Part shown: one piece after another, positions 54,433 to 64,000 of the stretch | How positions within the stretch are numbered: the stretch's first letter is position 1 | How the letters are laid out: each line of letters begins with the position of its first letter | Assembly: GCA_032768795.1 (NCBI GenBank) | Contig: CP136494.1 | Span: 1,736,001 to 1,800,000, forward strand | Length of the DNA stretch: 64,000 nt | Origin: Tremella fuciformis | Lineage: Eukaryota; Basidiomycota; Tremellomycetes; Tremellales; Tremellaceae | Reading direction: 5' to 3' | Program-made: the position numbers and the translations under genes | The notes under the pieces: model-generated | What the model was told of the DNA's origin: nothing | The model's input: only the letters and a program-made list of their open reading frames with translations | Databases searched by the model: none

Positions 54433-55363
54433 ATGGACGACGACTGGGGTGAGTGAAACTCAATGCCGAACAAGTCGGCGGTAGACAGGGGTGGCCGCTC
54501 ACGCGACTGGTTCAGACGTCGACGAGCCCTCCTCTTCCACATCTCCCGCCGCTGCCACTCCTCCTCCGCCGGTCGCACAGCGCGCACCTGCCCGAGGGCG
54601 CTTCGCAGGGGAAGATGAGGAGGACGAGCAGGTGCGTTTGCCAACGTGACCAGGGACAACGTGCTAAGGCTTGACAGGACGACTGGGACGCGTCTGAGGA
54701 TGAGAAGCCAAAAGCCACCGCGACCACAGCGGCTGCTGCGCCGGCCAAGAAGAAGATGACGCTCAAGCAGAAGTTGGCGGAGAAGGAGCGTCTGGCCTCC
54801 GAGGCAAAGGCGAACGGCTCGAGCCACGGAGATGACGACGATCTCATCGAGACCACAACGGAGCAGGAACGCCGTCGTATGGCGCGGGAGCGCGAGCTTG
54901 AGGCTGATCTCGCGACAGCGGCGGACCTCATGGGCTCAACGGGCGTCGAGGACAGTGCGTAGACAGCCGTGCCGGCGTTGGGAGAGACTGACGCGTAGCT
55001 GCCGATGCGATCAAGACGCTCTTGACCGCCAAGCCGAGCACCAAAAACGACTTTGCGCTCTACTCCAAGACACTCATGAGTGCCCTCATCAGCCGGCACG
55101 AGTCCAACCCCCTCTACTCGGCGTTTGTCGAGCAGTTCGCCAAGGACCTCTCGGAGTCACTATCGGCGGTGCAGACAAGGAAGGTAGCGTCAGCTTTGAC
55201 CGTCCTGGGAAACACCAAGCAGCAGGAGGAGAGGGACAAGGCGAGCGGCAAGAAGAAGCCGGCAGCGGGGAAGAAGGCTGCGATAGTCGGCAGCACGAAA
55301 GGCGTCAACAAGGTCGACCTGGACGCGTATGACGACGTGCTTGACGACGGAGACTTCATGTAG
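54433..55363 (+). CDS. HCR1: translation initiation factor eIF3 subunit j
   Basis: Start MDDDWG at 54433 with an intron (GTGAGT) immediately after, as in many fungal HCR1 genes. The acidic N-terminus (VDEPSSSTSP, GRFAGEDEEDEQ, DDWDASEDE) binds the ribosome decoding region in yeast. The middle is Lys/Glu-rich (KKKMTLKQKLAEKERLASEA, ERRRMARERELEADL). The C-terminal helical domain reads ALYSKTLMSALISRHESNPL, YSAFVEQFAKDLSESLSAVQ and a KKKPAAGKKA tail ending YDDVLDDGDFM. Three more short introns are present. Loosely associated eIF3 subunit acting in 40S recruitment and recycling. Confidence 0.93.
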
Positions 55364-55559
55364 ACGCTTTAGTCGTGGCTCCGTATCGTTGGGCTTATCT
55401 TTGCTACCCCTATTGCTTGCATCGCCGACGACCTGTGTGTACCCCTAGAGCTGTCGTCACCATATGCATGGCCTAGCCTTCTCAGAGCTGTCTAGCATAC
55501 AATCCGTACGTCCGCGTATCGTACAACAATCAAATCCCTCCCGGGGTATGGTCAGGCGG

Positions 55560-57023
55560 TCACAGCTTGGCCGAGCGCCCTCTGGCGCCTGTGCCGGCAA
55601 ACGGGCAGCCCCCACTTGGAAGAGTCACTTTGTCGAGCGGTTTGCCCTGTTCCGCAGCCTTCTTGACGAGCTGAGCGAATCCAGTATCATCTCTGTCTAC
55701 ACCGAGCTCTGTACATCAGTAGATGCTGGATCATTTGGCTTCTGACTGACCAATGAGCTTGCCGAAAGCCAAAGAAAAATCTTTGAAGAAGAGATCTTGA
55801 TCCGCGGCGTATTTTTCGACCCATGGACGGAACTGAGAATCCTCGATAAGCGCCATGTCGGTGGGCAGCATCATGAGCTTGGTTCCGGCGACAGTTGTCT
55901 CATATCTGCTCAATCAGCAGTAGTTCGATGCGGGAAACTCTGAGTTACTGGAAAGGCCCGTCCCATTGTCGAGGTGTCCACTTGCGGCTCAGAAGTAGTT
56001 TATAGTATTGGTTGGAGAATCTCGTGGGATTGACGACCCAAGGTCTCCAATCAGCTTCACCCTCTCGGCTGACGTTGAATTCACCCATCGAAGCCACTTC
56101 GATCTGGATGACAGCGACCAAGGGCATGAGCTCCAGAAAGTGCTACAATTTCCTTATCTCGTGAGCATACACCTTCACTTTTGCCCACAAGGGGATGAGC
56201 CCGCTCACTTGGTCAGAGAATCCCATTCGGGAAAAGACCTCTCGTATGTGATCGGCGCCTTTCGCGCCGTCAGGTAATCTATGGTCAACACAAGAATCAC
56301 GATAGACTAGAGACAACGCGTGCCTATTCTCGACCTGACCCCGGTGCTCCTCAGCCTGCTCGGCAGAGTTATAGTCTGTCCTTCCAGGCTGCCACGGTAT
56401 GCGCGGACCTCCCAATGACTCAATGGCGGTGATGCCAGCAAGCGCTGAAAATAAGCCAAGAGTTCCCCAATCAGAACGACCACTCGAGGAGTCGCGAGGT
56501 GGGATTACTCACTCCAGAGGTCAGCGTGGGATATCCAAGGGTTTGCAGCCTGTATAGGCATCAAGAAGGAAATGGCATGATGCAGTCCAGCGTTAGCGGG
56601 ATCTACAGACTATTGATGAGGTCAGCCAATTTGAGAGACTGGCAGCTCGAGACTCACTTCTGGCGGAAAGCGCATGCCAGCTCTGATATGGTCAGCTCAT
56701 ATCCCAGCAAGGGAGCCGATCGCTTGCCCATTTGAGCCCCCGTTGTGCTACCTGTCAGCCTGTTCCCAAGCGATCGAGCATTGGTCTCACCTCTACCAAG
56801 CTGAAGTTGCCCGAGGCATGCCATGCAAGTCTGTCCGTGAGCTGTATCCCGTATGAGCGGACTTGCATACCTGACGAATACCGGTCCTGCAGATCCATCG
56901 TCGTACCCGGGCTGCTTGAGGACCCTCTTGATCTCGGCTCGAATACCTGACCGTGCGTGAGCGCTGTCGGAGGCAGCAGATCAAATGCGTACCTTCAAAG
57001 TCTTTCTCCTGCACGGCGGTCAT
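55560..57023 (-). CDS. class I heme peroxidase (cytochrome c peroxidase-like, cytosolic form)
   Basis: Reduces hydrogen peroxide. [11 protein letters not shown] at 57023 has no mitochondrial presequence, unlike Ccp1. After introns: [20 protein letters not shown], then [19 protein letters not shown] (distal His/Arg), [51 protein letters not shown], the proximal heme-ligand motif [71 protein letters not shown] and [20 protein letters not shown]. The last exon ends [17 protein letters not shown] at 55560. About ten introns. Close to the 'putative heme-binding peroxidase' group of basidiomycete yeasts. Confidence 0.92.
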
Positions 57024-57478
57024 CTTCTTGTGATCTATGGATAGTCTACTCTATGGAACCTGTAGCTGTAATCGGTGCGTCGAACCCCTATGCAGTGAGA
57101 CGAGAGACGAAAGACGAAAGTGCGATGACAGACGAGTTGAAAGTCGGTGATGTTGGTTGGATGCCCGGTCAACTCCCATAACCGGCAGATTATCTCACAT
57201 GGGACAAGGAAAAATTACGTAAGACATTCGATTTCAGGGGCGAGATCCTGACGTCTTCGAAGGCGAGCCAGGACGGACGGCGGGGGGCATGGCTCGGTGC
57301 ATTGAAGATCGCATTACATCTCTCTAATCGCACAACTTGTCTGGCAGATACCTTCACTCTACCCAGCTTCTGGTACACGCACGAGACTGGCTCCTCCTGC
57401 AGCCTCACCTGGGCGATCACCAGAAGTGACTCATCCTCTCAGCTCGGACCCGGCCTTCCCCACTTCCCCTTTGTCACC
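57024..57478. other. divergent promoter region, 455 bp
   Basis: Between head-to-head peroxidase and UBC13 genes. Nothing further recognised. Confidence 0.4.
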
Positions 57479-58253
57479 ATGGCATTGCCCAAACGTATCC
57501 TCAAGGTGAGTTCAGATGTCGCGGCATACTGCCACTAGATGGGCACTACCACTACCTGTTATAGAAAGGGGAGCTGATCGTTTCTAGGAGACGGAGCGCC
57601 TCATGGCCGACTCGCCGCCCGGTATCACCGCCGCACCGAAAGACGACAACCTGCGGCACTTCGACGTCACAGTTGCTGGACCTGACCAGTCCCCATATGA
57701 GGGTGAATCTGCATTGGAATTCGGGAGGGAGGATCAAGTTGACATGCCTAGGCGGTATCTTCAAACTTGAGCTGTTCTTGCCTGAAGAATATCCCATGAA
57801 CCCGCCAAAGGTCCGCTTCTTGACCAAGATCTAGTCAGCTTTTGAATCATGTTCGTGGAGGTTTGGCTGACATCCAGTCATCCAAATATCGGTCAGCCTA
57901 GCGGCCAATAAAAACAAAGTCTGAGCTGATGATCAGACAAGCTCGGTCGCATTTGCCTAGACATTCTGAAAGACAAGTGGTCTCCGGCACTGCAAATTCG
58001 GACAGTACTGTGAGTGCATTGTTCGCATTCTCCAAGAATGGGTCTTCGGAGCCGTGGAGGGATTGACCAGGATCACTGCAGCTTTCATGCATGGTTTGGC
58101 TGACCGCTGACCGCCAGCCTCTCTATCCAAGCCCTCCTTGGCGCGCCCAACCCGGATGACCCTCTAGCAAACGATGTCGCTCAGGCATGGAAGGAGAACG
58201 AGAAGTCTGCGATCGCGCAAGCAAAGGAATGGACGAGGGTGTATGCTCATTGA
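57479..58253 (+). CDS. UBC13: ubiquitin-conjugating enzyme E2 N (Ubc13)
   Basis: Builds K63-linked ubiquitin chains with an Mms2-type partner in post-replication repair. MALPKRILK at 57479, intron, [39 protein letters not shown], intron near 57700-57750, [26 protein letters not shown], then short exons with HPNI, the active-site region [20 protein letters not shown] (catalytic Cys in RICLDIL) and [20 protein letters not shown], ending KEWTRVYAH, stop 58251-58253. Five introns in a ~150-codon gene. All hallmark residues for Ubc13 are present. Confidence 0.95.
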
Positions 58254-58392
58254 TGGCCGTGTCTCGTCTTCTTGTGGCTTGTCGGCGTGGATGTGGACTG
58301 TATATACCATAGCTCGGATGACGATGTAGACTTTTCCTGTCGACTGTAGCCATTCATAGCCAACCTAGAAGCCTGACCATCAGCTGCGCCTC

Positions 58393-59145
58393 TCAGGCGC
58401 CGCCTAGTATCTCACAGCAGTCGCAGTCGAACGGACACAAAGGCGTGCCGCCGCTCGTGGGGTCGATGCGCAATTCGGCCTCTTTGTAGATCAAGAACCC
58501 CTCCTCGGTCTTCCGTCCTGCGTGTCAGTAGGATGTTTGTCGTACTTGCGCGCTGCAGCAGATGCGATCGCCGTCCAAAGCTTCAGATGTGTCTGCTGCT
58601 GGGAGGCAAGCAACCACCCCACATCGCGCACTTCGCAAGGGCGGACAGAGGTCAGACGATCCATGCTACTCACTCGTCCCTCTGGAATCACGGAACGCCT
58701 CGTCTTCCTCGTCCCCCTTCCTCTCCCGTTTCTTGCCTGCCGGCAGTGAAGTTTTAAGCTTGGCAGAAGGCGCTGCGGTGCTCTGAGCAGGCGGGACAGT
58801 CGTGTCTACCACCTCGACCGCTCGTTTCGCCGGCGGGCCCCCAGCGTCCGGGTCCTCCCGCTCTGCCGGGTCGAAAGTCGCGATGCTCCTGCCCCTCTTC
58901 TTCTTCTTCGGCTTGCCCACGCTTCCAATACCGCCATTTGTAGAGATTGCGGCTGTTTTGAAAGTCGATGGTTGCGATGGTGCGGGTTTGGATTTGGTCG
59001 AGGAAGACGGTATAGCGGGATGGGATGCCGCTGTCGCCGCTTTGGCTTTTGGCTTGGAGGTCAAGGCGAAGATGTCATCTATGCTACTTGACGGTGCCAA
59101 TTTGGATGGGCCAGCCGTCCCAGCTGATGCTTTGGACTTGGCCAT
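58393..59145 (-). CDS. DUF1764 family protein
   Basis: Start MAKSKASAGTAGPSKLAPSS at 59145. Lys/Ser-rich body with IDDIFALTSKPKAK (DUF1764 opening), a nuclear-localisation-like PKKKKRGRS and GPPAKRAVE. After an intron the conserved C-terminal core RKTEEGFLIYKEAELRIDP, GGTPLCPFDCDCC follows, ending EILGGA at 58393. The GGxTPLCPFDCxCC end defines the family. Likely a small nuclear/nucleolar protein; biochemical role unknown. Confidence 0.88.
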
Positions 59146-59299
59146 GCTCGAAACTGCCCTATGGGTGGAAAGTGAGGTGGAAAGTCGCAGATGAAATTTA
59201 GCCGAAACATCGGCAGCGGCATAGCAGCGTGCCTCGCGGCGTACTGTGCTAACTCGAGGAAGCATGCATGATGGCTAGCTCAAGCTCCAGATGGCGGCC

Positions 59300-62200
59300 T
59301 TACAGCAGACTCGTATACGCCTCCGCCATCTTGCTCAGGAGCTCAATCTCCCTTTTGGCCCATGCCTCTCCTATCTCGCGCCTCACTTCGAGCATCTTTC
59401 CCCGGTCCACCTTCTTCAGTCTGAGCTCAAAGCCCGCAGAGATGGGTCGATGATCTGAGACGGTCGGCTCGTAGCGCCTGTAATTGATGTTCGAGATACA
59501 CGCAGACTTATTGTACAGAATCCGATCGCACCAGGCAGGTATGCGATTCTTCTCGCTGGAATCGTACTCTTCCGAGTTGGGGTTGTACTTGTAGGTCGGC
59601 GCAAAGTCTATTGGCGCCTCTTCAAAGGCTCGCAGGCGAAAGGCGTGGTTGTTTTTTAGCTCTTTGCGCAATTGGTCGTGCTCGAATAAGAAGCCGTATT
59701 CTCCCGCTGAGACGCTAGATAGGACATTCTCCCGGCGCTGATCTATACGGTACTGAATCCCTGTCAGAAGCTAATCATGGAAGGGGATTTGTACTAACAT
59801 TGAGGTCTCCGTTAATGATGACCATCTCGTGGTCCAGGATGCCTGTGCCATCTCCACCTCGTACAAAGGGCAATTCGTCTCTTGGCGGCAGGATCGCCTT
59901 ATCCTCCATGATCGCGGCGATGTCTGCATTACGTGCGGACTTTTGACGTTGTCCAGCAGCCAAGTGGACATTAATAAAGCAGATCGACGTGTCGTCAATG
60001 ACCATGCGAGCCACTATGGCCCCTTTGTTGCCGTAGATGTTGCCAATTCCCCTGAGATTCAGCATGATGCTTACTTGTCATCAAGCCACACTGACCGCTT
60101 TACCGTGCATATGTCCAGGCCACTGAGAGCCTCCTTCTCGGAGCCTTTCACAAAGATGCAGGTGAAGAGACCGACGAGGTTTTCAGAGTGCACCTTCACA
60201 TACGATGCCTCGGTCGAGGAAGACATCCTCACTGCCAGCTGTAATTTGTCCAGCCATAGACGATAGGCGGCTGTCACTTTGTCGCCTCCTCCTCCTGCAC
60301 CGTCTTTGCTCTTACCGCCAAACAGGAGTGTTTCTGGTTGTAAGCCTCTGCTTGGTGGACACATCTGTTGACTGACTGGCAGTGAGTCTTGTGTCGGTTA
60401 GAGGAATCACCTCTTGGAACCCAAAAACAACGATATCGGGCGAGTTCACAGATTGAAGGCATTCTTCGAGAAAGAGGGCATTCTGCTCGGAACCGTGCAG
60501 GTCGGAGGGCTTCGCACTGTCGATGTTCCACGAGCAAACAAGAAGCCTGATTTGGCGGAAGCTACAGTAGTCAGGCTGACGACGTATCAATTCCTCATCT
60601 AAAGGGTCAGCGGGTATTCGAGCGCCACAATCGCACTGACCGATCCACCCGACAGACAACAGGCCATCCCAAGCGCGTACCGACTCGCGGCTGCACGACC
60701 AGCAGGTGAAACGGCCAGTCTGTCATTCAGCTTGTGATTTCATCACGTGTCTGCGTACGAACATGTTCGATTGACCACGGATCCACGCGGAGATCGTGGA
60801 TCGAGTGCTCCGGATGTCCCGACCACAAATTTGTTGTCTGCCAAGGGGTTTCAGACACATCATAAGCAGCAATCTGGCCTTTCCTGGTCCCGGCCCAAAG
60901 CCTTTCGCCTACACCCTCCAACGAGAGAATGTCGGTGACGGATAGCTTGAGCACACGAAGGCAACTCAGATCCTCATTCGACCACACTGACACGAAGCCG
61001 CCCTCGTGCCCAAGATAGACCTCGTTCGGCTTGAGCGGCAATCTTGTCGCCGATGTGACTGATCCGGTCCACTCCGTGGTGATCAATGTGATCCCTGCAG
61101 GCATTGCACCGGGGCTACATGGCTCGTAGACGCGAATGGTCGGTCCTTTCGACGACATATTGGTTGTAGATCGAACCGCTGGAGCGGTCGCCGTCCACAA
61201 TCGATGGCCAATCATCTTAGCAAATGTAAACTTCTCGGAGATGCGGACAGTCCGGGACAACCGAGGTCCAAGCTGCTTTTCCGATACACCGTCCTTGTTC
61301 ACTTCAAAGACATGTAGACGGCCGCTCTCCTCAAGGGTGAGAAGAAAGTACTTGTACCGGAAGATATTGACCACAGCCGAAGCGTGGGCTGAAGGTCTAG
61401 TATCTGTAACCGCGCCGGTCTTGACGTCCAGTTCCCACAGATGGCCGTCTTTAGTTCCGCACCATACATATCGGCCTTCATCTGCCAAAGTAGCTGCGGG
61501 GCGGAAACACATTGCTGTGACTCGCGGCTCCTTGATGCGGAACTCGAGCCCTGTCTCCCGCAGATCTACACTGAAGATGGGCTGATTTCCCATCTGCGTG
61601 TCGTAAACTCGGACTTGATGGGATGCTGTGCAAGCGTAACGTCCGAATGTGGCGAAGGAGTAGACCGGATGTGGCGGTACCAATCTGATCTCTGGTCTGA
61701 AGCTTGGAGGACGGCGATTGGCATGCGTAGAGTCCGGATAGTCGTCAAGAAGCCGTTTAGCAGTCGCTGATAGGCCAGATTGCGCCGCGTCTTCGATCTC
61801 GTCATCGTCCTCATCGGAACTTCCTTCCTCAGCAGCGGCTCGGGAGTTTGTCGTACCGTTCTTTCGAGGTGGAGAGAGGATTGGACCATTGGCAGCAGCT
61901 GTCCGGCTGGGGGGTGGAGGAGGTTGATAACCGTCAAGCTGACCCATGGGCGGTAGCTCGCGGCTTCGTTGCGGTGTAGGGGGAAGCGATATCGATGCCG
62001 CTGACGGTCGTGTGACACCGGCAGTCTGCTCCAGTGGTCTCGTGGCTTGTCGAACCGGCAGACGAGGCGGACCCGAGGCTGCAGCCGGTCTATCTAGAGG
62101 TCCCATGGAAATGCCCCGCGTTCGGGCTGGAAGCTGAGGTTTGCTCGGCGCGTCGGCAGATCTCGATGGCAACATTTGACTCCTGAGCGCAGACTGGACG

Positions 62201-62408
62201 TCTGGAGAAGACCCCAAGGAGGTGGTGACCGAGTCCGAGGATGATTTCGTCGGCCTTGCAGGCAGTTGAGGTGGAAGATGCGGAACAGGCGAAGAGTAGT
62301 CATTCTCCGGTTCTTGGCCCGAAGACCGACGAGACAAATGCGGCGAAACCGCTGGCGACTGTCTGGGTGTGGGTTTCAACGACCTATTTGGCTGTGGAGG
62401 GACGTGGT

Positions 62409-62439
<31 letters not shown>

Positions 62440-63057
62440 CGTAGGCGATGCTGATCGAGATATAGGTGGAGGCGGTGGTGGCCCTTTCACATGTCGCGCT
62501 GTTGCTTCGGTGACACTGACGGCTGGCAATGAGAGCAGTGGCGGAACAGCTAGTGCACCCGAGTCAGTGGTTTCCAGCGTCTCTGGAGAGTTATGTGTAC
62601 TCTCCACTGAGTGTGAATCAGTCCAGGGATCTCGTCTTTGCAGAGGTGAGACCCTTGTCTCCCCCGCAGTGCCCCCAACTGGCGCTCCAAACCTCTGGGT
62701 CAGAGACCGTACAGACAGGTGGACGGTTTCATCGTGAGTTGGTTCGCGCGGAGAGTCCGTCATTGATGATGCGGGTTCGGCTTGCTTGTTGGGCGGCACG
62801 GCTGGGGCATCCCTTCTTTGACGCCGGGGAGAAATCGCTCCGACTCCTGGACTGCCGGGACGAGATTGTGGATTGGGTGACGGTGGTCTCAGCCGGGATG
62901 GGCCAGCGACCGAGGCATCTCTTCCAGTAGATAGCGACTCGAAGCGTGACATGAGCGCTTTGATAGACACTGGCTGTACCGATTCCTCCTGCACAGCCTG
63001 AACGGATTCGCCGGACGCAGTGCGTGACCTTCCCGAGGGCGAGTCGACAGTCATCAT
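59300..63057 (-). CDS. WD40 plus inositol polyphosphate 5-phosphatase protein
   Basis: Start MMTVDSPSGRSRTASG at 63057. Residues 1-500 are Pro/Ser-rich with polyproline (GPPPPPPISR) and a PAPAPAPAPA run encoded by a GCTCCT-type repeat near 62407-62442. The next ~300 residues form a beta-propeller-like part (YVWCGTKDGHLWELDVKTGA, YEPCSPGAMPAG, LGHEGGFVSVWSNEDLSCLR, ERLWAGTRKGQIAAYDV). The C-terminal part is an IPPc/5-phosphatase domain: LLVCSWNIDSAKP, IVVFGFQEVIPL, KGAIVARMVIDDTSICFINV HLAAG, VIINGDLN, NRIPAWCDRILY and TVSDHRPISAGFEL. The catalytic Glu, Asn, Asp and His motifs are all visible. It should hydrolyse 5-phosphates of phosphoinositides or inositol phosphates. At least six introns, all in the 3' half. 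Stop at 59300. Confidence 0.9.
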
Positions 63058-63539
63058 GATCGTCACACTCGCTGTGATGACATCGCCGAGGACGTGCGAG
63101 ACGACTGCCGGTCTATGTGTCTGCGCGACCGTGTAGCAGACTACTTTAAGGGCGAAGGCGTTGTCGGGGGCACAACGTTGTTGCTCTGACAGTGAGAGCA
63201 CCGGGGTGAACCAGAGTGGGGAAATGTGGGGGAAGACATTCGTAACGGTGATCGCCGCTGGCGATGAGCACGGGTTGAAAGGTAACGAGCGACAAAGCAT
63301 ATGAAGCGAATACCTTTCTTTCCTTTCTCCAGTTGCCTTGGTTTGCCTTTGGGTTCCTCCTTGTTCATTCAGCGTCGATCCCTCGACCCAGATTCACTCT
63401 TTGGAGCGTCGACTGCATTCACCGAATCGCTGTGTCGGTATTGCTAGTGACCGTGTTCTAGCTTTGGATCCCAATCGAATTTCGAAACGGATTTCTCTTT
63501 CACTGTTTCTTCACCGGTCCTCAGCAGCACTTGTAAACT
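63058..63539. other. divergent promoter region, 482 bp
   Basis: Between head-to-head 5-phosphatase and NAA15 genes; no coding content recognised. Confidence 0.4.
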
Positions 63540-64000
63540 ATGTCGACGGTCCCCAAACATCGTGTACTTCCTGACAAGGAGAATAAGCTCTTCAAGGAGC
63601 TCTTGGTGAGTCTTCCTTCCGATGGAGCTGCTCAAACCGCTTGCCAGGACTCATCTGACAACGTAGACTCAATATGAGCTCAAGCAGTACAAGAAGGGCA
63701 TCAAGGCGGCTGACACGATATTGAAAAAGTTCCCAAATCATGGCGGTGAGTATATCGAAGCTGTCGACGCAATGGTCGAGCTGATTCCAACAGAGACTAT
63801 TGCCCTCAAAGCGCTTAGTCTGCAGTCCTCGCTACCTTTTCCGCCAACGGTCTCGTCTGCTCCGAAACAGGAGGAAGCTGAGGCTATGGCACGTCTTGCT
63901 GTAAAGAAGGACATCACAAGCCATATCACTTGGCATGTCTTGGGTATTTTCGCCAAGAATCGTAAGGATTGGGAGGAGGCAAGCCGGGCATTTGCCATGG
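63540..64000 (+). CDS. NAA15: NatA auxiliary subunit NAA15 (partial, runs off the window)
   Basis: ATG at 63540: MSTVPKHRVLPDKENKLFKE, intron GTGAGT, TQYELKQYKKGIKAADTILK with KFPNHG, intron GTGAGT, ETIALKALSLQ, and KKDITSHITWHVLGIFAKNR with KDWEEASRAFAM at the window edge. This matches the TPR-like N-terminus of the N-terminal acetyltransferase A scaffold, which anchors the catalytic Naa10 to ribosomes. The stretch 63825-63870 (QSSLPFPPTVSSAPKQ) has no counterpart in the family as I know it and could be a small in-frame intron. Confidence 0.85.

Overview
This window is nuclear DNA of a basidiomycete fungus, most likely a tremellomycete-type yeast. The evidence is dense gene packing on both strands, many introns of only about 40-50 nt (donor GTRNGT, branch CTRAY, acceptor YAG), and protein families typical of Basidiomycota: PalI/Rim9 with a long Q-rich tail, a cytosolic class I heme peroxidase, DUF1764, a DUF1748/Mco10-like protein and a CRY-DASH with an RGG tail. 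The lineage is inferred from gene style; no marker gene fixes the species.

Layout. 1-4257: two minus-strand genes, a single-pass LEA-like membrane protein and a DUF7330-like beta-rich protein. 5354-11465 (+): one very large coiled-coil protein of about 1,960 aa. 11693-12991 (-) Gfo/Idh/MocA oxidoreductase, divergent from a CRY-DASH photolyase/cryptochrome gene at 13321 (+). The CRY-DASH gene is split at 14843/22076 by a 7.2-kb Helitron insertion made of two head-to-tail elements. After it come ARL8 (-), PalI/Rim9 (-), an HMG-box protein (-), cyclin L (-) and an RBM39/CAPER-type splicing factor (+). 32687-39287 (-) is a CECR5-type HAD hydrolase whose 45-nt intron has been expanded to about 5.1 kb by an intact Ty1/copia retrotransposon. 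The rest is ordinary gene space: Mco10-like (+), a multi-pass membrane protein (-), a PA-TM-RING ubiquitin ligase (-), mitochondrial Met-tRNA formyltransferase (+), a GT31-type glycosyltransferase (-), an F-box-like protein (+), a histidine acid phosphatase/phytase (-), a tocopherol-cyclase-like protein (-), eIF3j (+), a cytochrome-c-peroxidase-like enzyme (-), Ubc13 (+), DUF1764 (-), a WD40-inositol 5-phosphatase (-) and the start of NAA15 (+).

The accessory biology lies in the two transposons. The autonomous Helitron encodes a 1,793-aa RepHel (Cys-rich fingers, DUF6570-like region, HUH/Y2 Rep, Pif1 helicase) with one 40-nt intron. It also carries a separate intron-containing gene on the opposite strand that I do not recognise. 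A 683-bp non-autonomous relative sits exactly against its 5' end. The copia element has identical 120-bp LTRs, a 5-bp target duplication and one open gag-pol frame. Both insertions look recent: flanking coding frames, splice sites and target sequences are undamaged. No tRNA, rRNA or CRISPR was recognised.
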